A DNA stretch of 64,000 nt. It comes from Proteiniphilum propionicum. Lineage in GTDB: Bacteria; Bacteroidota; Bacteroidia; Bacteroidales; Dysgonomonadaceae. Location: contig NZ_CP073586.1 in NCBI RefSeq assembly GCF_022267555.1, forward strand, positions 3,018,501 to 3,082,500. The letters run 5' to 3'. How positions within the stretch are numbered: position 1 is the first letter of the stretch; each line of letters opens with the position of its first letter. Below are positions 1 to 9,765 of the stretch, in pieces. The translations under genes were made by a program, and so were the position numbers. The notes below the pieces were generated by a model. That model searched no databases and was not told the DNA's origin. It was given only the letters and a program-made list of their open reading frames with translations.

Positions 1-2612
1 ACGACAGCGACCAACTACAAGCCTTGGGCATAACGGTAAACGACATCCGCGAAGCTGTTTCGATGTATTATTCCACCGACTTTCTGGGAATGGCGGAAAC
101 GCAAAACGAAAACGACACGCCTTCGTGGATGCGCATCATGCTGGTATCGGGGGGTAATAACGACCCCTTTGACGCTTCCGCCATTACCGTGAAAAACCGC
201 AGAGGCACACTTATCCGCCTGGATCAACTGGTAAAAGTGGTGCACACCGAACAAGCGCCCAACAGCCATTACCGCATCAACGGTTTGAATTCCATTTACC
301 TGTCGCTCACGGCGGAAGAAACTGCCAATCAGTTACGGTTAAGCAAACAGGTTCACGAAGCCATTGACGAAATCCGCCTTGCCTTACCTCCGGGTTACGA
401 AATCCACTACAGTTACGACGCCACGGAATACATCCGTGCCGAACTGGGAAAAATTTACCTGCGCAGCGGGCTTACGGTACTTATACTGCTGCTTTTCGTG
501 CTGCTCATAACCCGAAACGTGCGCTACCTGTTTCTTATTGCCGTTACGCTGGCAATCAACCTCGCCGTTGCCGTTATTTTTTATTACTTCTTCGGGTTGG
601 AGATTCAGCTCTACTCGCTGGTGGGAATTACTATTTCACTCAGCCTGATTATCGACAATACCATTATTATGACCGACCACCTGATGCACCGAGGTAACCG
701 GAACGCCTTTATGCCCATACTGGCGGCAACGATGACCACGGTGGGTGCGTTGGGCATCATCTTTTTCCTGGACGAGAAGATACGTCTCAACTTGCAGGAT
801 TTTGCCGCAGTGGTGATGATCAACCTCTGCGTATCACTTTTGGTAGCGCTCTTTTTTGTGCCGGCAATGGTGGAAAAGATCAATCTGAAAAAACGCGAAC
901 CGATGAAAAGACGGGGGCTTCTCCGCCGCCTGCCCATCCGTCCGCGCTGTCTGACGGTACACTTCAACCGTTTTTACAGCTGGATGATCCGCATCCTTTC
1001 AAAATACAAATGGATTCCGTTCACGGCGATTGTGTTGATTTTTGGATTACCGGTATTTCTGCTTCCCGACAAAATCGAAAAGAAAACCAGATTCGCGGAA
1101 CGGTACAACAGGATTTTCGACAATTCCACCTACAAGGAGAAAGTAAAACCGGTTGTAAACAAAGCCCTGGGTGGTACGTTGCGCCTGTTTTCGGAAAAAG
1201 TGTATCAAGGAAGTTACTTCACACGAAGCGAAGAGGTGGTGCTTACCATCACCGCTTCGATGCCCAACGGAACCACATTGCCGCAGATGAACGCCCTTAT
1301 CGAAAAGATGGAACGATACCTGAGCGGGTTCCCCGAAATACGTCAGTTTCAGACCGATATACCCAACGCACGCAGGGCATCCATCCGGGTATTTTTCAAC
1401 AGGGAATCGGAACGGAGCGGTTTTCCGTACCAACTTAAAAGCAGTGTCATTACCAAAGCCTTGGAATTGGGTGGCGGAAGTTGGGGCGTTTACGGTTTGC
1501 AAGATCAAGGTTTCAGCAACGATGTTACCGAATTTGCCGGAAGTTACCGCGTGAAACTATACGGCTACAACTACGACGAATTAACGTCATGGGCGGATAC
1601 ACTCAAGAACCGTCTGTTGAACTATCGTCGTATCAAGGAGGTGCTGATTAATTCCAATTTCTCGTGGTACAAGGATGACTACCGCGAGTTCTCTTTCGAT
1701 TTGAACAAGCAGCGGCTGGCTTCCGAAGGCTTTATGCCGGGTGAACTGTTTGCCTCGCTGCAACCCGTTTTTGCCAAAGACGTGTGGGCAGGCTCCTTGG
1801 TCATAGACGGCGAAAGGGAGGATATCAAACTGGCAAGCCGCCAGAGCAGGGATTACGATATCTGGGCGCTGCAATACATCGCCCATAACCTGGGCAACCG
1901 GATGTATCGGTTGGACGAACTGGCGGATATTTCCAAAGGACAGGCTCCGCAGGAAGTGGGCAAGGAAAACCAGCAGTATCGTTTGGCGGTGCAGTTCGAT
2001 TACATCGGCGCCAACACGCAGGCCGGGCGCGTGCTCGACCGCGAAGTGGAAGCGCTCAACAAAATCCTGCCGATGGGATATACCGCAGAGAAAGAAGAGA
2101 GCGGATGGGGTTGGGGTAAGAAAGACAACAGGCAGTATTGGCTGATTGGCTTGCTGATCGTGATCATCTTCTTCACCACATCGGTATTGTTCAACAGCAT
2201 CAAGCAGCCACTGGCGGTTATTTTTGTGATTCCTGTTTCCTTTATCGGGGTGTTTCTTACGTTTTACTGGTTCAAACTGAACTTTGACCAGGGCGGCTTC
2301 GCGTCGTTTATCCTGCTCTCGGGCATTACCGTGAATGCGAGTATTTACATTCTGAATGACTTTAACCGGATTCGTCGCGAACGTCCGGGACTTTCATCGC
2401 TGAAAGCCTACATCAAGGCGTGGAACTCCAAAATTATTCCGATTTTCCTTACGGTGGTTTCCACGATGCTGGGGTTTATTCCGTTTATGGTGGGCACAAC
2501 CAGGGAAGCGTTCTGGTTTCCGCTGGCCGCTGGCACAATCGGCGGGCTGGCCATGTCGATCATCGGGATATTTTTGTTTTTGCCGTTGATGGTGGTGGGG
2601 AGGAAGAAATGA
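1..2612 (+). CDS. RND efflux transporter permease, 5' end cut by window edge
   Basis: Inner-membrane RND-family permease, a proton-driven exporter working with a periplasmic adaptor and outer-membrane channel. The reading frame is open from base 3, so the protein starts before the window; about 870 C-terminal residues remain. Two clusters of hydrophobic segments (about 150-290 and 720-860 of the visible part) flank periplasmic loops, as in AcrB/CusA pumps. The TM4-type segment reads SLIIDNTIIMTDH: of the usual Asp-Asp proton-relay pair only the first Asp is kept and the second is Asn. Substrate cannot be told from sequence. The adaptor and channel genes would be expected upstream, outside the window. 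The gene is visibly richer in G+C than purB downstream. Confidence 0.9.
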   Translation, partial: DSDQLQALGITVNDIREAVSMYYSTDFLGMAETQNENDTPSWMRIMLVSGGNNDPFDASAITVKNRRGTLIRLDQLVKVVHTEQAPNSHYRINGLNSIYLSLTAEETANQLRLSKQVHEAIDEIRLALPPGYEIHYSYDATEYIRAELGKIYLRSGLTVLILLLFVLLITRNVRYLFLIAVTLAINLAVAVIFYYFFGLEIQLYSLVGITISLSLIIDNTIIMTDHLMHRGNRNAFMPILAATMTTVGALGIIFFLDEKIRLNLQDFAAVVMINLCVSLLVALFFVPAMVEKINLKKREPMKRRGLLRRLPIRPRCLTVHFNRFYSWMIRILSKYKWIPFTAIVLIFGLPVFLLPDKIEKKTRFAERYNRIFDNSTYKEKVKPVVNKALGGTLRLFSEKVYQGSYFTRSEEVVLTITASMPNGTTLPQMNALIEKMERYLSGFPEIRQFQTDIPNARRASIRVFFNRESERSGFPYQLKSSVITKALELGGGSWGVYGLQDQGFSNDVTEFAGSYRVKLYGYNYDELTSWADTLKNRLLNYRRIKEVLINSNFSWYKDDYREFSFDLNKQRLASEGFMPGELFASLQPVFAKDVWAGSLVIDGEREDIKLASRQSRDYDIWALQYIAHNLGNRMYRLDELADISKGQAPQEVGKENQQYRLAVQFDYIGANTQAGRVLDREVEALNKILPMGYTAEKEESGWGWGKKDNRQYWLIGLLIVIIFFTTSVLFNSIKQPLAVIFVIPVSFIGVFLTFYWFKLNFDQGGFASFILLSGITVNASIYILNDFNRIRRERPGLSSLKAYIKAWNSKIIPIFLTVVSTMLGFIPFMVGTTREAFWFPLAAGTIGGLAMSIIGIFLFLPLMVVGRKK

Positions 2613-2679
2613 TTTGGGATTTGGAATTTACGATTTTAAGTCGCTGAAAGAGATAAACATAATTCAAAATAACACAAAT

Positions 2680-3012
2680 ATGAAAAACTTTACAACTGAT
2701 GTTCAACGGTTTTGCTTGATGTGTCTTTTATTGACATCGCAAACCGGTTGTTCCAATAAACAATACAACCCAACTGATAAAAATAGATGTAACGAAAAAT
2801 TACCCTGAAAAAAACTGTACATTCAGAACATAGCGGATGTTGAATATGTATCGCTTGAAACCGATGATAACTTGTTGTTTTCCTATCTTTTGGGCATAAG
2901 CGATCATTTTATTGTTTGTGGAAACCACGTTGACAACAGCTTTGTCTTTTTCGACCGGAAAACAGGAAAGCCCGCAAGTAAAATAAGAAAGATGTGTCTT
3001 TACCTCAACTAA
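2680..3012 (+). pseudogene. Decayed 6-bladed beta-propeller lipoprotein fragment
   Basis: An ATG at 2680 opens a lipoprotein signal peptide with a lipobox ending at Cys (LTSQTGC), then the frame is lost. In a second frame IDVTKNYPEK can be read, and after an A-run at 2808-2814 a third frame reads KKLYIQNIADVEYVSLET and later FVFFDRKTGKPASKIRK, ending at TAA 3010-3012. This order matches the N-terminal part of the secreted 6-bladed beta-propeller proteins common in Bacteroidetes (about 350-400 aa). At least two frameshifts and loss of the C-terminal two thirds make it a pseudogene. The family assignment is from recalled consensus. Confidence 0.7.
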
Positions 3013-3019
3013 AACCTTC

Positions 3020-3041
3020 TGTGGGCAAATTGTGGGCAAAT
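3020..3041. repeat. Perfect 11-bp tandem direct repeat
   Basis: TGTGGGCAAAT occurs twice, back to back (3020-3030 and 3031-3041), between the truncated propeller gene and the tRNA-Val terminator. It could be a remnant of a site-specific recombination (attachment) site; no integrase lies in the window. Confidence 0.6.
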
Positions 3042-3084
3042 AAAAAATCAGGAACTTTAGATTTTATCTTAAGTTCCTGATTAT
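3041..3084 (-). terminator. Rho-independent terminator of tRNA-Val
   Basis: On the minus strand, directly after the tRNA, an 11-12 bp stem (AATCAGGAACTT with AAGTTCCTGATT) is followed by a T-rich tract. The loop is about 12 nt. Confidence 0.75.
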
Positions 3085-3088
3085 CAAG

Positions 3089-3163
3089 TGGGCGTTGACG
3101 GATTCGAACCGCCGACCCTCTGCTTGTAAGGCAGATGCTCTGAACCAGCTGAGCTAAACGCCC
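3089..3163 (-). tRNA. tRNA-Val (anticodon TAC)
   Basis: 75 nt. The acceptor stem GGGCGTT pairs with AACGCCC, followed by discriminator A. The D arm contains AGCTCAGCTGGTTC, the anticodon stem-loop is CTGCCTTACAAGCAG with anticodon TAC, and the T arm is GTCGGCGGTTCGAATCCGTC. The 3' CCA is not encoded and must be added by a nucleotidyltransferase; cca is at 38987. A promoter and a terminator flank it. Confidence 0.96.
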
Positions 3164-3217
3164 GATTACTTTTTTGCTTTTGTCCGCGCCCGGAGGTTGC
3201 TTTCTGAAAAAGTGATG

Positions 3218-3248
3218 CAAAGATAGGCTGTTTTTATTTTGCAACAAA
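3218..3248 (-). promoter_or_regulatory. Bacteroidetes-type promoter of tRNA-Val
   Basis: Reading the minus strand, TTTG (3248-3245) is followed by 19 nt and then TATCTTTG (3225-3218), an exact match to the TTTG-19-TAnnTTTG primary sigma consensus of Bacteroidetes. It lies about 55 nt before the tRNA 5' end. Confidence 0.8.
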
Positions 3249-3432
3249 ATTTTTTGCAAATATTTTTATCAAAATTTTTAAGACTCTATAATTATCCGTA
3301 TTTTTGTACCGTAAATGTAAAGGGCTATCTTTTTTAGAAGAAGCACAAAATCAATGAAGCAATGGTGAATGAGCAGAAAAGTGATTTCCCGCCATTCGTA
3401 AAACCGATAATAATCCGCATCACGCACAAAAA

Positions 3433-4776
3433 ATGAACTTAAACCAACTGACAGCCATTTCGCCAATAGACGGCAGATACTGGGATAAAACCAAAGAGCT
3501 TGGAGCTTTTTTCTCTGAATATTCACTTATAAGATATCGTGTGAAGGTAGAAGTGGAGTATTTTATTGCACTTTGTGAATTGGGGATCTCTCCACTTGAC
3601 AAGGTGGATAGCTGTGTGTTTGCTGATTTAAGAGATTTGTATGAAAATTTCAGCGAAGAGGATGCATCAAAGATCAAGGATATTGAAAAGATTACCAACC
3701 ACGATGTAAAAGCAGTTGAATATTTCCTGAAGGAAAAGTTTAATGTGTTGGGTTTGTCGGAACACAAAGAGTTTATCCATTTCGGATTAACATCGCAGGA
3801 TATTAATAATACTGCAACACCAATGATGTGGCAGGATGCATTGCAAACGACTACCATCCCCGCCATGGAGTCGCTTATATCGCAGATGAATGCTCTTGCT
3901 GATGAGTGGAAGGAGATACCGATGCTGGCACGCACACACGGGCAGCCGGCATCGCCTACACGCTTGGGAAAAGAGATAAAGGTATTCTCTTATCGTCTGT
4001 CTAACCAGCTGGAGGCTCTGAAAAAGATTCCTGCAAAAGCAAAATTCGGAGGGGCCACAGGTAATTTTAATGCCCACAAAGTGGCATATCCGGAAATAGA
4101 CTGGAAGAGATTTGCGGAAAAATTCCTTCAGCAGAAGCTGAGCCTGCATAGAGAAGAATATACCACCCAGATATCTAATTACGATGCTTTCGCGGCATCT
4201 TTCGATGCATTGAAAAGGATCCACACAATCCTTATCGATTTTAACCGTGATATGTGGCAATATATCTCAATGGAATATTTTAAACAGAAAATAAAGGAGG
4301 GTGAGGTGGGATCATCAGCCATGCCACACAAGGTAAATCCAATAGATTTTGAAAACGCCGAAGGGAACCTGGGTATTGCCAATGCTCTACTTGAACATCT
4401 GGCAGCCAAACTCCCAGTTTCACGATTACAGAGGGATCTTACCGATTCTACTGTTATCCGTAATACAGGTGTACCTCTTGCGCATGGGTTAATTGCCATT
4501 AAAAGTACAACAAAAGGGCTGAATAAATTGTTATTAAACAGAGAGGCAATCGACAGAGACCTTGATAATAACTGGGCAGTGGTTGCCGAAGGAATTCAAA
4601 CAATATTACGACGTGAAGGATACCCGAAACCCTATGAGGCATTGAAGGCCCTTACCAGAACCAATGTGCATATTACGCGCGAAAGCATCGCGCAGTTTAT
4701 TGAATCACTTAATGTTAGTAGCCGGATAAAGGAAGAACTAATGGAAATAACGCCACAAAATTATACGGGAATTTAA
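3433..4776 (+). CDS. purB: Adenylosuccinate lyase
   Basis: Cleaves SAICAR to AICAR plus fumarate and adenylosuccinate to AMP plus fumarate in purine synthesis. 447 aa, normal for the bacterial family. The fumarase/aspartase superfamily signature loop is seen as SSAMPHKVNPIDFENAEGN, with the catalytic Ser in SSAMPHK. TSQDINN and RTHGQPASPT supply the substrate-binding His and Thr. The ATG at 3433 is preceded by an A-rich stretch without a Shine-Dalgarno, as usual here. A possible -7 box TATTTTTG is at 3299-3306. First gene of a same-strand run to lepA, spaced widely enough that independent promoters are likely. Confidence 0.97.
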   Translation: MNLNQLTAISPIDGRYWDKTKELGAFFSEYSLIRYRVKVEVEYFIALCELGISPLDKVDSCVFADLRDLYENFSEEDASKIKDIEKITNHDVKAVEYFLKEKFNVLGLSEHKEFIHFGLTSQDINNTATPMMWQDALQTTTIPAMESLISQMNALADEWKEIPMLARTHGQPASPTRLGKEIKVFSYRLSNQLEALKKIPAKAKFGGATGNFNAHKVAYPEIDWKRFAEKFLQQKLSLHREEYTTQISNYDAFAASFDALKRIHTILIDFNRDMWQYISMEYFKQKIKEGEVGSSAMPHKVNPIDFENAEGNLGIANALLEHLAAKLPVSRLQRDLTDSTVIRNTGVPLAHGLIAIKSTTKGLNKLLLNREAIDRDLDNNWAVVAEGIQTILRREGYPKPYEALKALTRTNVHITRESIAQFIESLNVSSRIKEELMEITPQNYTGI

Positions 4777-4908
4777 AATTTGAAAAGTAAATAATTATTG
4801 TATGAAAGTCCAATTCCGGTAGTTTTTATATGAAGGCCGGCAGTGTTTTAGGAAAATTAAAAAAACCGTGAGGTTTCATCAGTAAAACAAAAAAGTAATA
4901 AGAGTAAC

Positions 4909-6006
4909 ATGACAACAAACAACGAAGAATCGCGTCCGAAACGAAGTTATCACAGCGCGAGCAATGAGAGACACGCTTCTCCAAACAGAAATTACAACAA
5001 TGAGCGAAGAACACAGGAGGGTTATACCACCTCAGAGAGGCCCTACAATCAGAATTATGGAAATCCCCAACAGGGAAATACTGATGGAGGAGTGAGAAAA
5101 CGCCGCCCGAGAGTAGGTGAACGCATACAGTCGCAGCAGAGAGGAGCAGGGGGAAACTACCCCAATCGCAACAGGGGAAATCAAGGCCAGGGTGCATATC
5201 AGCAACAACCGGTGAGACCGGGAGCAAAAAAGCTCAAAAAGAAAAAACCGTTCAAACAGATTAAATATAAAGAGAATGCCGACCCCAACGCACCTATCCG
5301 TTTGAACAAGTATTTAGCCAATGCCGGAGTTTGCTCACGAAGAGAGGCAGATGAGTTTATTCAGGCCGGAGTAGTGAAAGTGAACGGTCAGGTGGTTACG
5401 GAACTGGGTACCAAGATTACACGTGCCGATGAGGTGGTGTTCCACAATCAGCCGGTACAACTTGAAAGCAAGGTATACGTGCTTTTGAATAAACCGAAAG
5501 GGTTTGTAACTACAACCGATGATCCTGAAAACCGTAAGACGGTTATGGAGCTTGTGAAAAGCGCCTGCTCAGAACGTATTTATCCGGTGGGCCGGCTAGA
5601 CAGGGCTACAACAGGTGTGTTACTGCTGACCAACGATGGAGACCTTGCATCTAAATTAACACATCCTAAATATGAAAAACGGAAGATCTATCAGGTATGG
5701 CTCGATAAGCCCGTAGCTATGGAGCATATGCAGATGATAGCGGATGGCATTGAGCTGGAAGACGGAGAGATCCATGCCGATGCAATCAGTTACGTGACAG
5801 AAGAGGATTTATCACAGGTGGGAATTGAAATACACTCTGGGAAAAACCGTGTCGTGCGACGCATTTTCGAAAAATTAGGTTATAGGGTGATGAAACTCGA
5901 TAGGGTATATTTTGCCGGACTGACCAAGAAAAAATTGTCGCGCGGTAAATGGCGTTACCTGACAGAACAAGAGGTTAACATGCTTCGTATGGGGGCATTT
6001 GATTAA
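4909..6006 (+). CDS. RluB/RsuA-type 23S rRNA pseudouridine synthase with long basic N-terminus
   Basis: Converts a specific uridine of ribosomal RNA to pseudouridine. The first ~120 residues are low-complexity (Asn, Gln, Gly, Arg rich, with RNYNNERRTQ-like stretches) and end in a Lys-rich patch KKLKKKKP. An S4 RNA-binding domain follows (about 126-170; RLNKYLANAGVCSRREADEF). The catalytic domain carries GRLDRATTGVLLLTNDGDL, where the Asp in GRLD (about residue 230) is the catalytic residue. The core matches RluB/RsuA in length. The disordered basic extension occurs in some Bacteroidetes homologues and probably adds RNA contacts (inference). The exact target nucleotide cannot be assigned. Confidence 0.92.
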   Translation: MTTNNEESRPKRSYHSASNERHASPNRNYNNERRTQEGYTTSERPYNQNYGNPQQGNTDGGVRKRRPRVGERIQSQQRGAGGNYPNRNRGNQGQGAYQQQPVRPGAKKLKKKKPFKQIKYKENADPNAPIRLNKYLANAGVCSRREADEFIQAGVVKVNGQVVTELGTKITRADEVVFHNQPVQLESKVYVLLNKPKGFVTTTDDPENRKTVMELVKSACSERIYPVGRLDRATTGVLLLTNDGDLASKLTHPKYEKRKIYQVWLDKPVAMEHMQMIADGIELEDGEIHADAISYVTEEDLSQVGIEIHSGKNRVVRRIFEKLGYRVMKLDRVYFAGLTKKKLSRGKWRYLTEQEVNMLRMGAFD

Positions 6007-6219
6007 CAAAACAGTTTCTTTGCACCTTCCCGGGAATGCAGTGGGTAAAAATAGTTGCCTTTGAATGCGCCTGGAAAGAATGATTTGCAAAAACAAAAAC
6101 GGAATCAGAAAAATCTGATCACCGAAAGAATGATAATAATCCTGCATCCGCATAAAAATGTGGATAAATTATAAATATGCAAACAGAACAGTCTCTTGGA
6201 TAGAGATATTGTGTTGATT

Positions 6220-7617
6220 ATGAAACAACTAAAGCGAACAAAGATTTCGGAAGCCTTACGGCTTAAAAACTTCGGTGAAGAAGTAAACGTAAAAGGGTGG
6301 GTGCGTACCCGCAGAGGAAACAAAAACGTTGGATTTATTGCTCTTAACGACGGCTCGACAATTAATAACATACAGTTAGTCATTAATATAGCCGATTTTG
6401 GTGAAGAGTTTCTTAAGCCTATAACTACCGGTGCATGCCTCAATATAAACGGAAAGTTAGTGGAGTCGCGGGGACAGGGGCAGTCGGTGGAAATTCAGGT
6501 TGAGGAAATTGAAATTTATGGTTCTGCAGATCCTGTAGCCTATCCACTGCAGAAAAAAGGGCACACCTTGGAATTCCTGCGTGAAATAGCTCATCTGCGC
6601 CCTCGTACGAATACTTTCGGTGCCATTTTCAGGATGCGTCACCATATGTCGTACGCCATACATAAATATTTCAACGACAACGGTTTCTATTATTTCCACA
6701 CACCCATCATTACCGCATCAGATGCTGAAGGTGCAGGTTCAATGTTCGAGGTTTCTACACTGGATATAAATAATCCGCCACGCGATGAAGAGGGGAAAGT
6801 GGACTTCACTCAGGATTTTTTTGGCCGTCAGACCAACCTTACCGTTTCCGGACAATTAGAGGGTGAGCTGGGTGCTATGGCATTGGGTGCAATATACACC
6901 TTTGGCCCCACCTTTCGTGCCGAAAACTCAAATACACCGCGTCACCTGGCTGAGTTCTGGATGATTGAGCCGGAAGTAGCCTTTTACAATATCGATGATA
7001 ATATGGATCTGGCAGAAGATTTTCTGAAATACCTTATCCGGTATGCTCTGGATAACTGTATGGAGGATATAGAGTTTCTGACAAAGATGTATGACAAAGA
7101 ATTGACAAGCCGGCTGAAATTTGTTCTGGAAAATGATTTTGTAAGGCTCAAATATACTGAGGGAGTAAAGATACTGGAAGAGTCAGGACAAAAATTCCAA
7201 TATCCGGTTTTTTGGGGGGCTGATCTTCAGTCCGAGCATGAGCGTTATCTGGTAGAGAAGCATTTCAAACGGCCGGTTATCCTGACCGACTACCCGAGGG
7301 AGATAAAATCGTTCTACATGAAACAGAACGATGATGGAAAAACAGTTCGCGCCATGGATGTGCTCTTCCCGAAAATTGGAGAGATTATAGGAGGATCGGA
7401 ACGCGAGACCGATTACGATAAGCTTATGAGCCGTGTGAATGAGACCGGTATGAATACTGAACCAATCTGGTGGTATCTGGAAACCCGCAAGTTTGGTACA
7501 GCCCCGCATTCCGGCTTCGGCCTTGGTTTTGAACGGTTGATGCTATTCGTAACCGGAATGACCAATATTCGCGATGTGATCCCGTTCCCGCGTACACCGA
7601 AAAACGCGGAATTTTAA
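6220..7617 (+). CDS. asnS: Asparagine--tRNA ligase
   Basis: Charges tRNA-Asn with asparagine. The open frame extends upstream to a TTG at 6196, but the ATG at 6220 gives [13 protein letters not shown], which fits the family N-terminus, so 6220 is preferred (465 aa). Residues 20-110 form an OB-fold anticodon-binding domain ([20 protein letters not shown]). Class II catalytic motifs follow: motif 2 region [19 protein letters not shown] and motif 3 [16 protein letters not shown] near the C-terminus. The protein ends [10 protein letters not shown], typical of AsnRS rather than AspRS. Confidence 0.96.
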   Translation: MKQLKRTKISEALRLKNFGEEVNVKGWVRTRRGNKNVGFIALNDGSTINNIQLVINIADFGEEFLKPITTGACLNINGKLVESRGQGQSVEIQVEEIEIYGSADPVAYPLQKKGHTLEFLREIAHLRPRTNTFGAIFRMRHHMSYAIHKYFNDNGFYYFHTPIITASDAEGAGSMFEVSTLDINNPPRDEEGKVDFTQDFFGRQTNLTVSGQLEGELGAMALGAIYTFGPTFRAENSNTPRHLAEFWMIEPEVAFYNIDDNMDLAEDFLKYLIRYALDNCMEDIEFLTKMYDKELTSRLKFVLENDFVRLKYTEGVKILEESGQKFQYPVFWGADLQSEHERYLVEKHFKRPVILTDYPREIKSFYMKQNDDGKTVRAMDVLFPKIGEIIGGSERETDYDKLMSRVNETGMNTEPIWWYLETRKFGTAPHSGFGLGFERLMLFVTGMTNIRDVIPFPRTPKNAEF

Positions 7618-7646
7618 GATTGATTAATAAATAAAATATCCATCGT

Positions 7647-7723
7647 GGCACCTTTCATTATCTGACATGAAAATCAGAATAAGGAGGGTGCCTGTTGGTG
7701 ATGGATCTAAAAAAAATAGATGA
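7647..7723 (+). promoter_or_regulatory. Possible structured leader with 7-codon ORF before lepA
   Basis: GGCACC (7647-7652) can pair with GGTGCC (7687-7692), and TCTGA (7661-7665) with TCAGA (7674-7678). The outer stem covers part of AAGGAGG (7681-7687), a perfect Shine-Dalgarno-like sequence, which is rare in this phylum. An ATG at 7701 starts a 7-codon frame (MDLKKNR) whose TGA stop overlaps the lepA ATG at 7720. This layout could allow translational coupling. It is seen in sequence only; a role is speculative. Confidence 0.3.
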
Positions 7724-9507
7724 AGAATATACGTAATTTTTGCATTATTGCACACATCGACCACGGCAAAAGCACGTTGGCAGACCGTTTGCTTGAGTAT
7801 ACCAAAACTGTTGAAGGAAAAGACCTGCAGGCGCAGGTATTAGACAGCATGGACCTCGAGCGCGAACGGGGTATTACCATTAAAAGCCACGCCATACAGA
7901 TGGATTACGTACACGAAGGGGAATCCTATTCGCTCAACCTGATTGATACTCCGGGACATGTGGATTTCTCGTACGAGGTGTCGCGTTCCATTGCTGCCTG
8001 TGAAGGGGCTTTGCTGGTGGTTGACGCTGCACAGGGAATACAGGCACAGACCATCTCGAATGTATATATGGCCATAGAACACGATCTGGAGATTATTCCT
8101 GTTTTAAATAAAATTGATCTGGAGAGCGCCATGCCTGAAGAGGTGGAAGATCAGATAATTCAACTTCTTGGTATTCCACGTGAAGATATAATTCGCGCAA
8201 GCGGTAAAACCGGCGTTGGCATTGATAATATCCTTAAAGCTATTATTGAGCGCGTTCCGGCACCACAGGGAGATCCTGAGGCACCGCTACAGGCATTGAT
8301 CTTCGACTCGGTATTTAATTCGTTCCGAGGAATTATTGCCTATTACAAGGTTGTAAATGGAAGTATCAAGAAGGGCGATTCGGTGAAATTTATTAATACT
8401 GGAAAAGAGTATGATGCCGACGAGGTGGGAATACTAAGGCTCAGCATGGTCCCTAAAGAAGAGGTGCGCTGTGGCAATGTAGGTTATATCATTTCAGGCA
8501 TAAAAACATCGAAAGAGGTAAAGGTGGGTGATACCATCACTCACGTAAAACGACCTGCGGCAAAAGCTATAGAAGGGTTTGAAGAGGTGAAGCCGATGGT
8601 TTTTGCGGGAGTCTATCCTATTGATACCGAAGATTTTGAGAACCTGCGCTCTTCACTCGAAAAGCTGCAGCTGAACGATGCTTCGCTCACTTTCCAGCCA
8701 GAGTCGTCGGTCGCCCTGGGATTCGGTTTCAGATGTGGTTTCCTGGGATTGCTACATATGGAAATTATACAGGAACGACTCGACCGGGAATTTAACATGG
8801 ATGTGATTACAACGGTACCGAACGTTTCATACCGTGTCTATGACAAGAAAGGGGTGATGAAGGAAGTACACAATCCAAGCGGCTTGCCTGACCCCACACT
8901 TATCGATCATATCGAGGAGCCTTTTATTCGTGCCTCGGTGATAACCAATACTACTTATATTGGCCCTATTATGACGCTCTGTCTGGGGAAAAGAGGTATT
9001 CTGGTAAAACAGGACTATATTTCAGGCGACCGGGTGGAGATAATTTACGATTTGCCATTGGGTGAGATTGTAATCGACTTTTATGATAAACTGAAGAGTA
9101 TTTCTAAAGGATATGCATCTTTTGATTACCATATGCATGACTATCGCCCATCGAAACTGGTTAAGCTTGACATACTTCTCAATGGTGAACCGGTGGATGC
9201 GCTCTCAACGCTTACACACTCCGACAATGCTCAGTCCTTTGGACGGCGTATGTGTGAGAAACTGAAGGAGCTGATTCCACGGCAGCAGTTTGATATTGCC
9301 ATTCAGGCAGCTATCGGGGCAAAGATTATTGCCCGTGAGACAGTGAAAGCCGTACGTAAAGATGTGACAGCCAAATGTTATGGTGGTGATATCTCGAGGA
9401 AGCGAAAATTGCTGGAAAAGCAGAAAGAAGGGAAAAAGCGCATGAAGCAAGTAGGGAACGTGGAGGTGCCGCAGAAAGCGTTTCTTGCAGTGCTTAAACT
9501 GGATTAA
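7720..9507 (+). CDS. lepA: Elongation factor 4 (back-translocating GTPase)
   Basis: Ribosome-binding GTPase, 595 aa, the standard length. G1 is [15 protein letters not shown] (residues about 10-24), G3 DTPGH, and G4 NKIDLE. These are followed by an EF-Tu domain-2-like barrel, EF-G III/V-like domains, and the LepA-specific C-terminal domain ending [19 protein letters not shown]. The ATG at 7720 starts [18 protein letters not shown]. The stop is followed by two hairpins that probably end transcription (9684-9716 and 9738-9765). Confidence 0.97.
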   Translation: MKNIRNFCIIAHIDHGKSTLADRLLEYTKTVEGKDLQAQVLDSMDLERERGITIKSHAIQMDYVHEGESYSLNLIDTPGHVDFSYEVSRSIAACEGALLVVDAAQGIQAQTISNVYMAIEHDLEIIPVLNKIDLESAMPEEVEDQIIQLLGIPREDIIRASGKTGVGIDNILKAIIERVPAPQGDPEAPLQALIFDSVFNSFRGIIAYYKVVNGSIKKGDSVKFINTGKEYDADEVGILRLSMVPKEEVRCGNVGYIISGIKTSKEVKVGDTITHVKRPAAKAIEGFEEVKPMVFAGVYPIDTEDFENLRSSLEKLQLNDASLTFQPESSVALGFGFRCGFLGLLHMEIIQERLDREFNMDVITTVPNVSYRVYDKKGVMKEVHNPSGLPDPTLIDHIEEPFIRASVITNTTYIGPIMTLCLGKRGILVKQDYISGDRVEIIYDLPLGEIVIDFYDKLKSISKGYASFDYHMHDYRPSKLVKLDILLNGEPVDALSTLTHSDNAQSFGRRMCEKLKELIPRQQFDIAIQAAIGAKIIARETVKAVRKDVTAKCYGGDISRKRKLLEKQKEGKKRMKQVGNVEVPQKAFLAVLKLD

Positions 9508-9595
9508 AAAATATAGTATCTGGTTTAAGCCTGGTTTTCGAAGCGTTAATCAACAAAAGCACGGGTATTAATAATATAGTATTTGGTTTTGACAG

Positions 9596-9660
9596 GAATC
9601 GGAACTGCGAGCAGAACGAGGATCATAACCGATACCAGGAAGAGGATCGGAACCGCGAGC
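9596..9660. repeat. Degenerate direct repeat in lepA/DUF4465 intergenic region
   Basis: GAATCGGAACTGCGAGC (9596-9612) recurs as GGATCGGAACCGCGAGC (9644-9660). Just upstream, AATATAGTAT followed by CTGG or TTGG occurs at about 9520 and 9573. No coding sense was found. Confidence 0.45.
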
Positions 9661-9683
9661 TCAGATTGGAAGTATAAATAAAA

Positions 9684-9716
9684 GGCGCTCCAATCACTTG
9701 GAGCACCTTTTTCTAA
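9684..9716 (+). terminator. Terminator after lepA (probably bidirectional)
   Basis: The stem GGCGCTCCAA / TTGGAGCACC (one mismatch) with loop TCAC is followed by TTTTTCT on the plus strand. The minus strand also has a T-rich tract after it, so it may also end the minus-strand B12 operon. Confidence 0.75.
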
Positions 9717-9737
9717 AAATAATAAAAAAGTAGAGAG

Positions 9738-9765
9738 AATGCAGCCTAGCGACTGCATTTTTTTA
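9738..9765 (+). terminator. Second terminator-like hairpin
   Basis: The stem AATGCAG / CTGCATT (9738-9744, 9753-9759) is followed by a run of seven T on the plus strand. It abuts the stop codon of the DUF4465 gene on the other strand. Confidence 0.55.
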
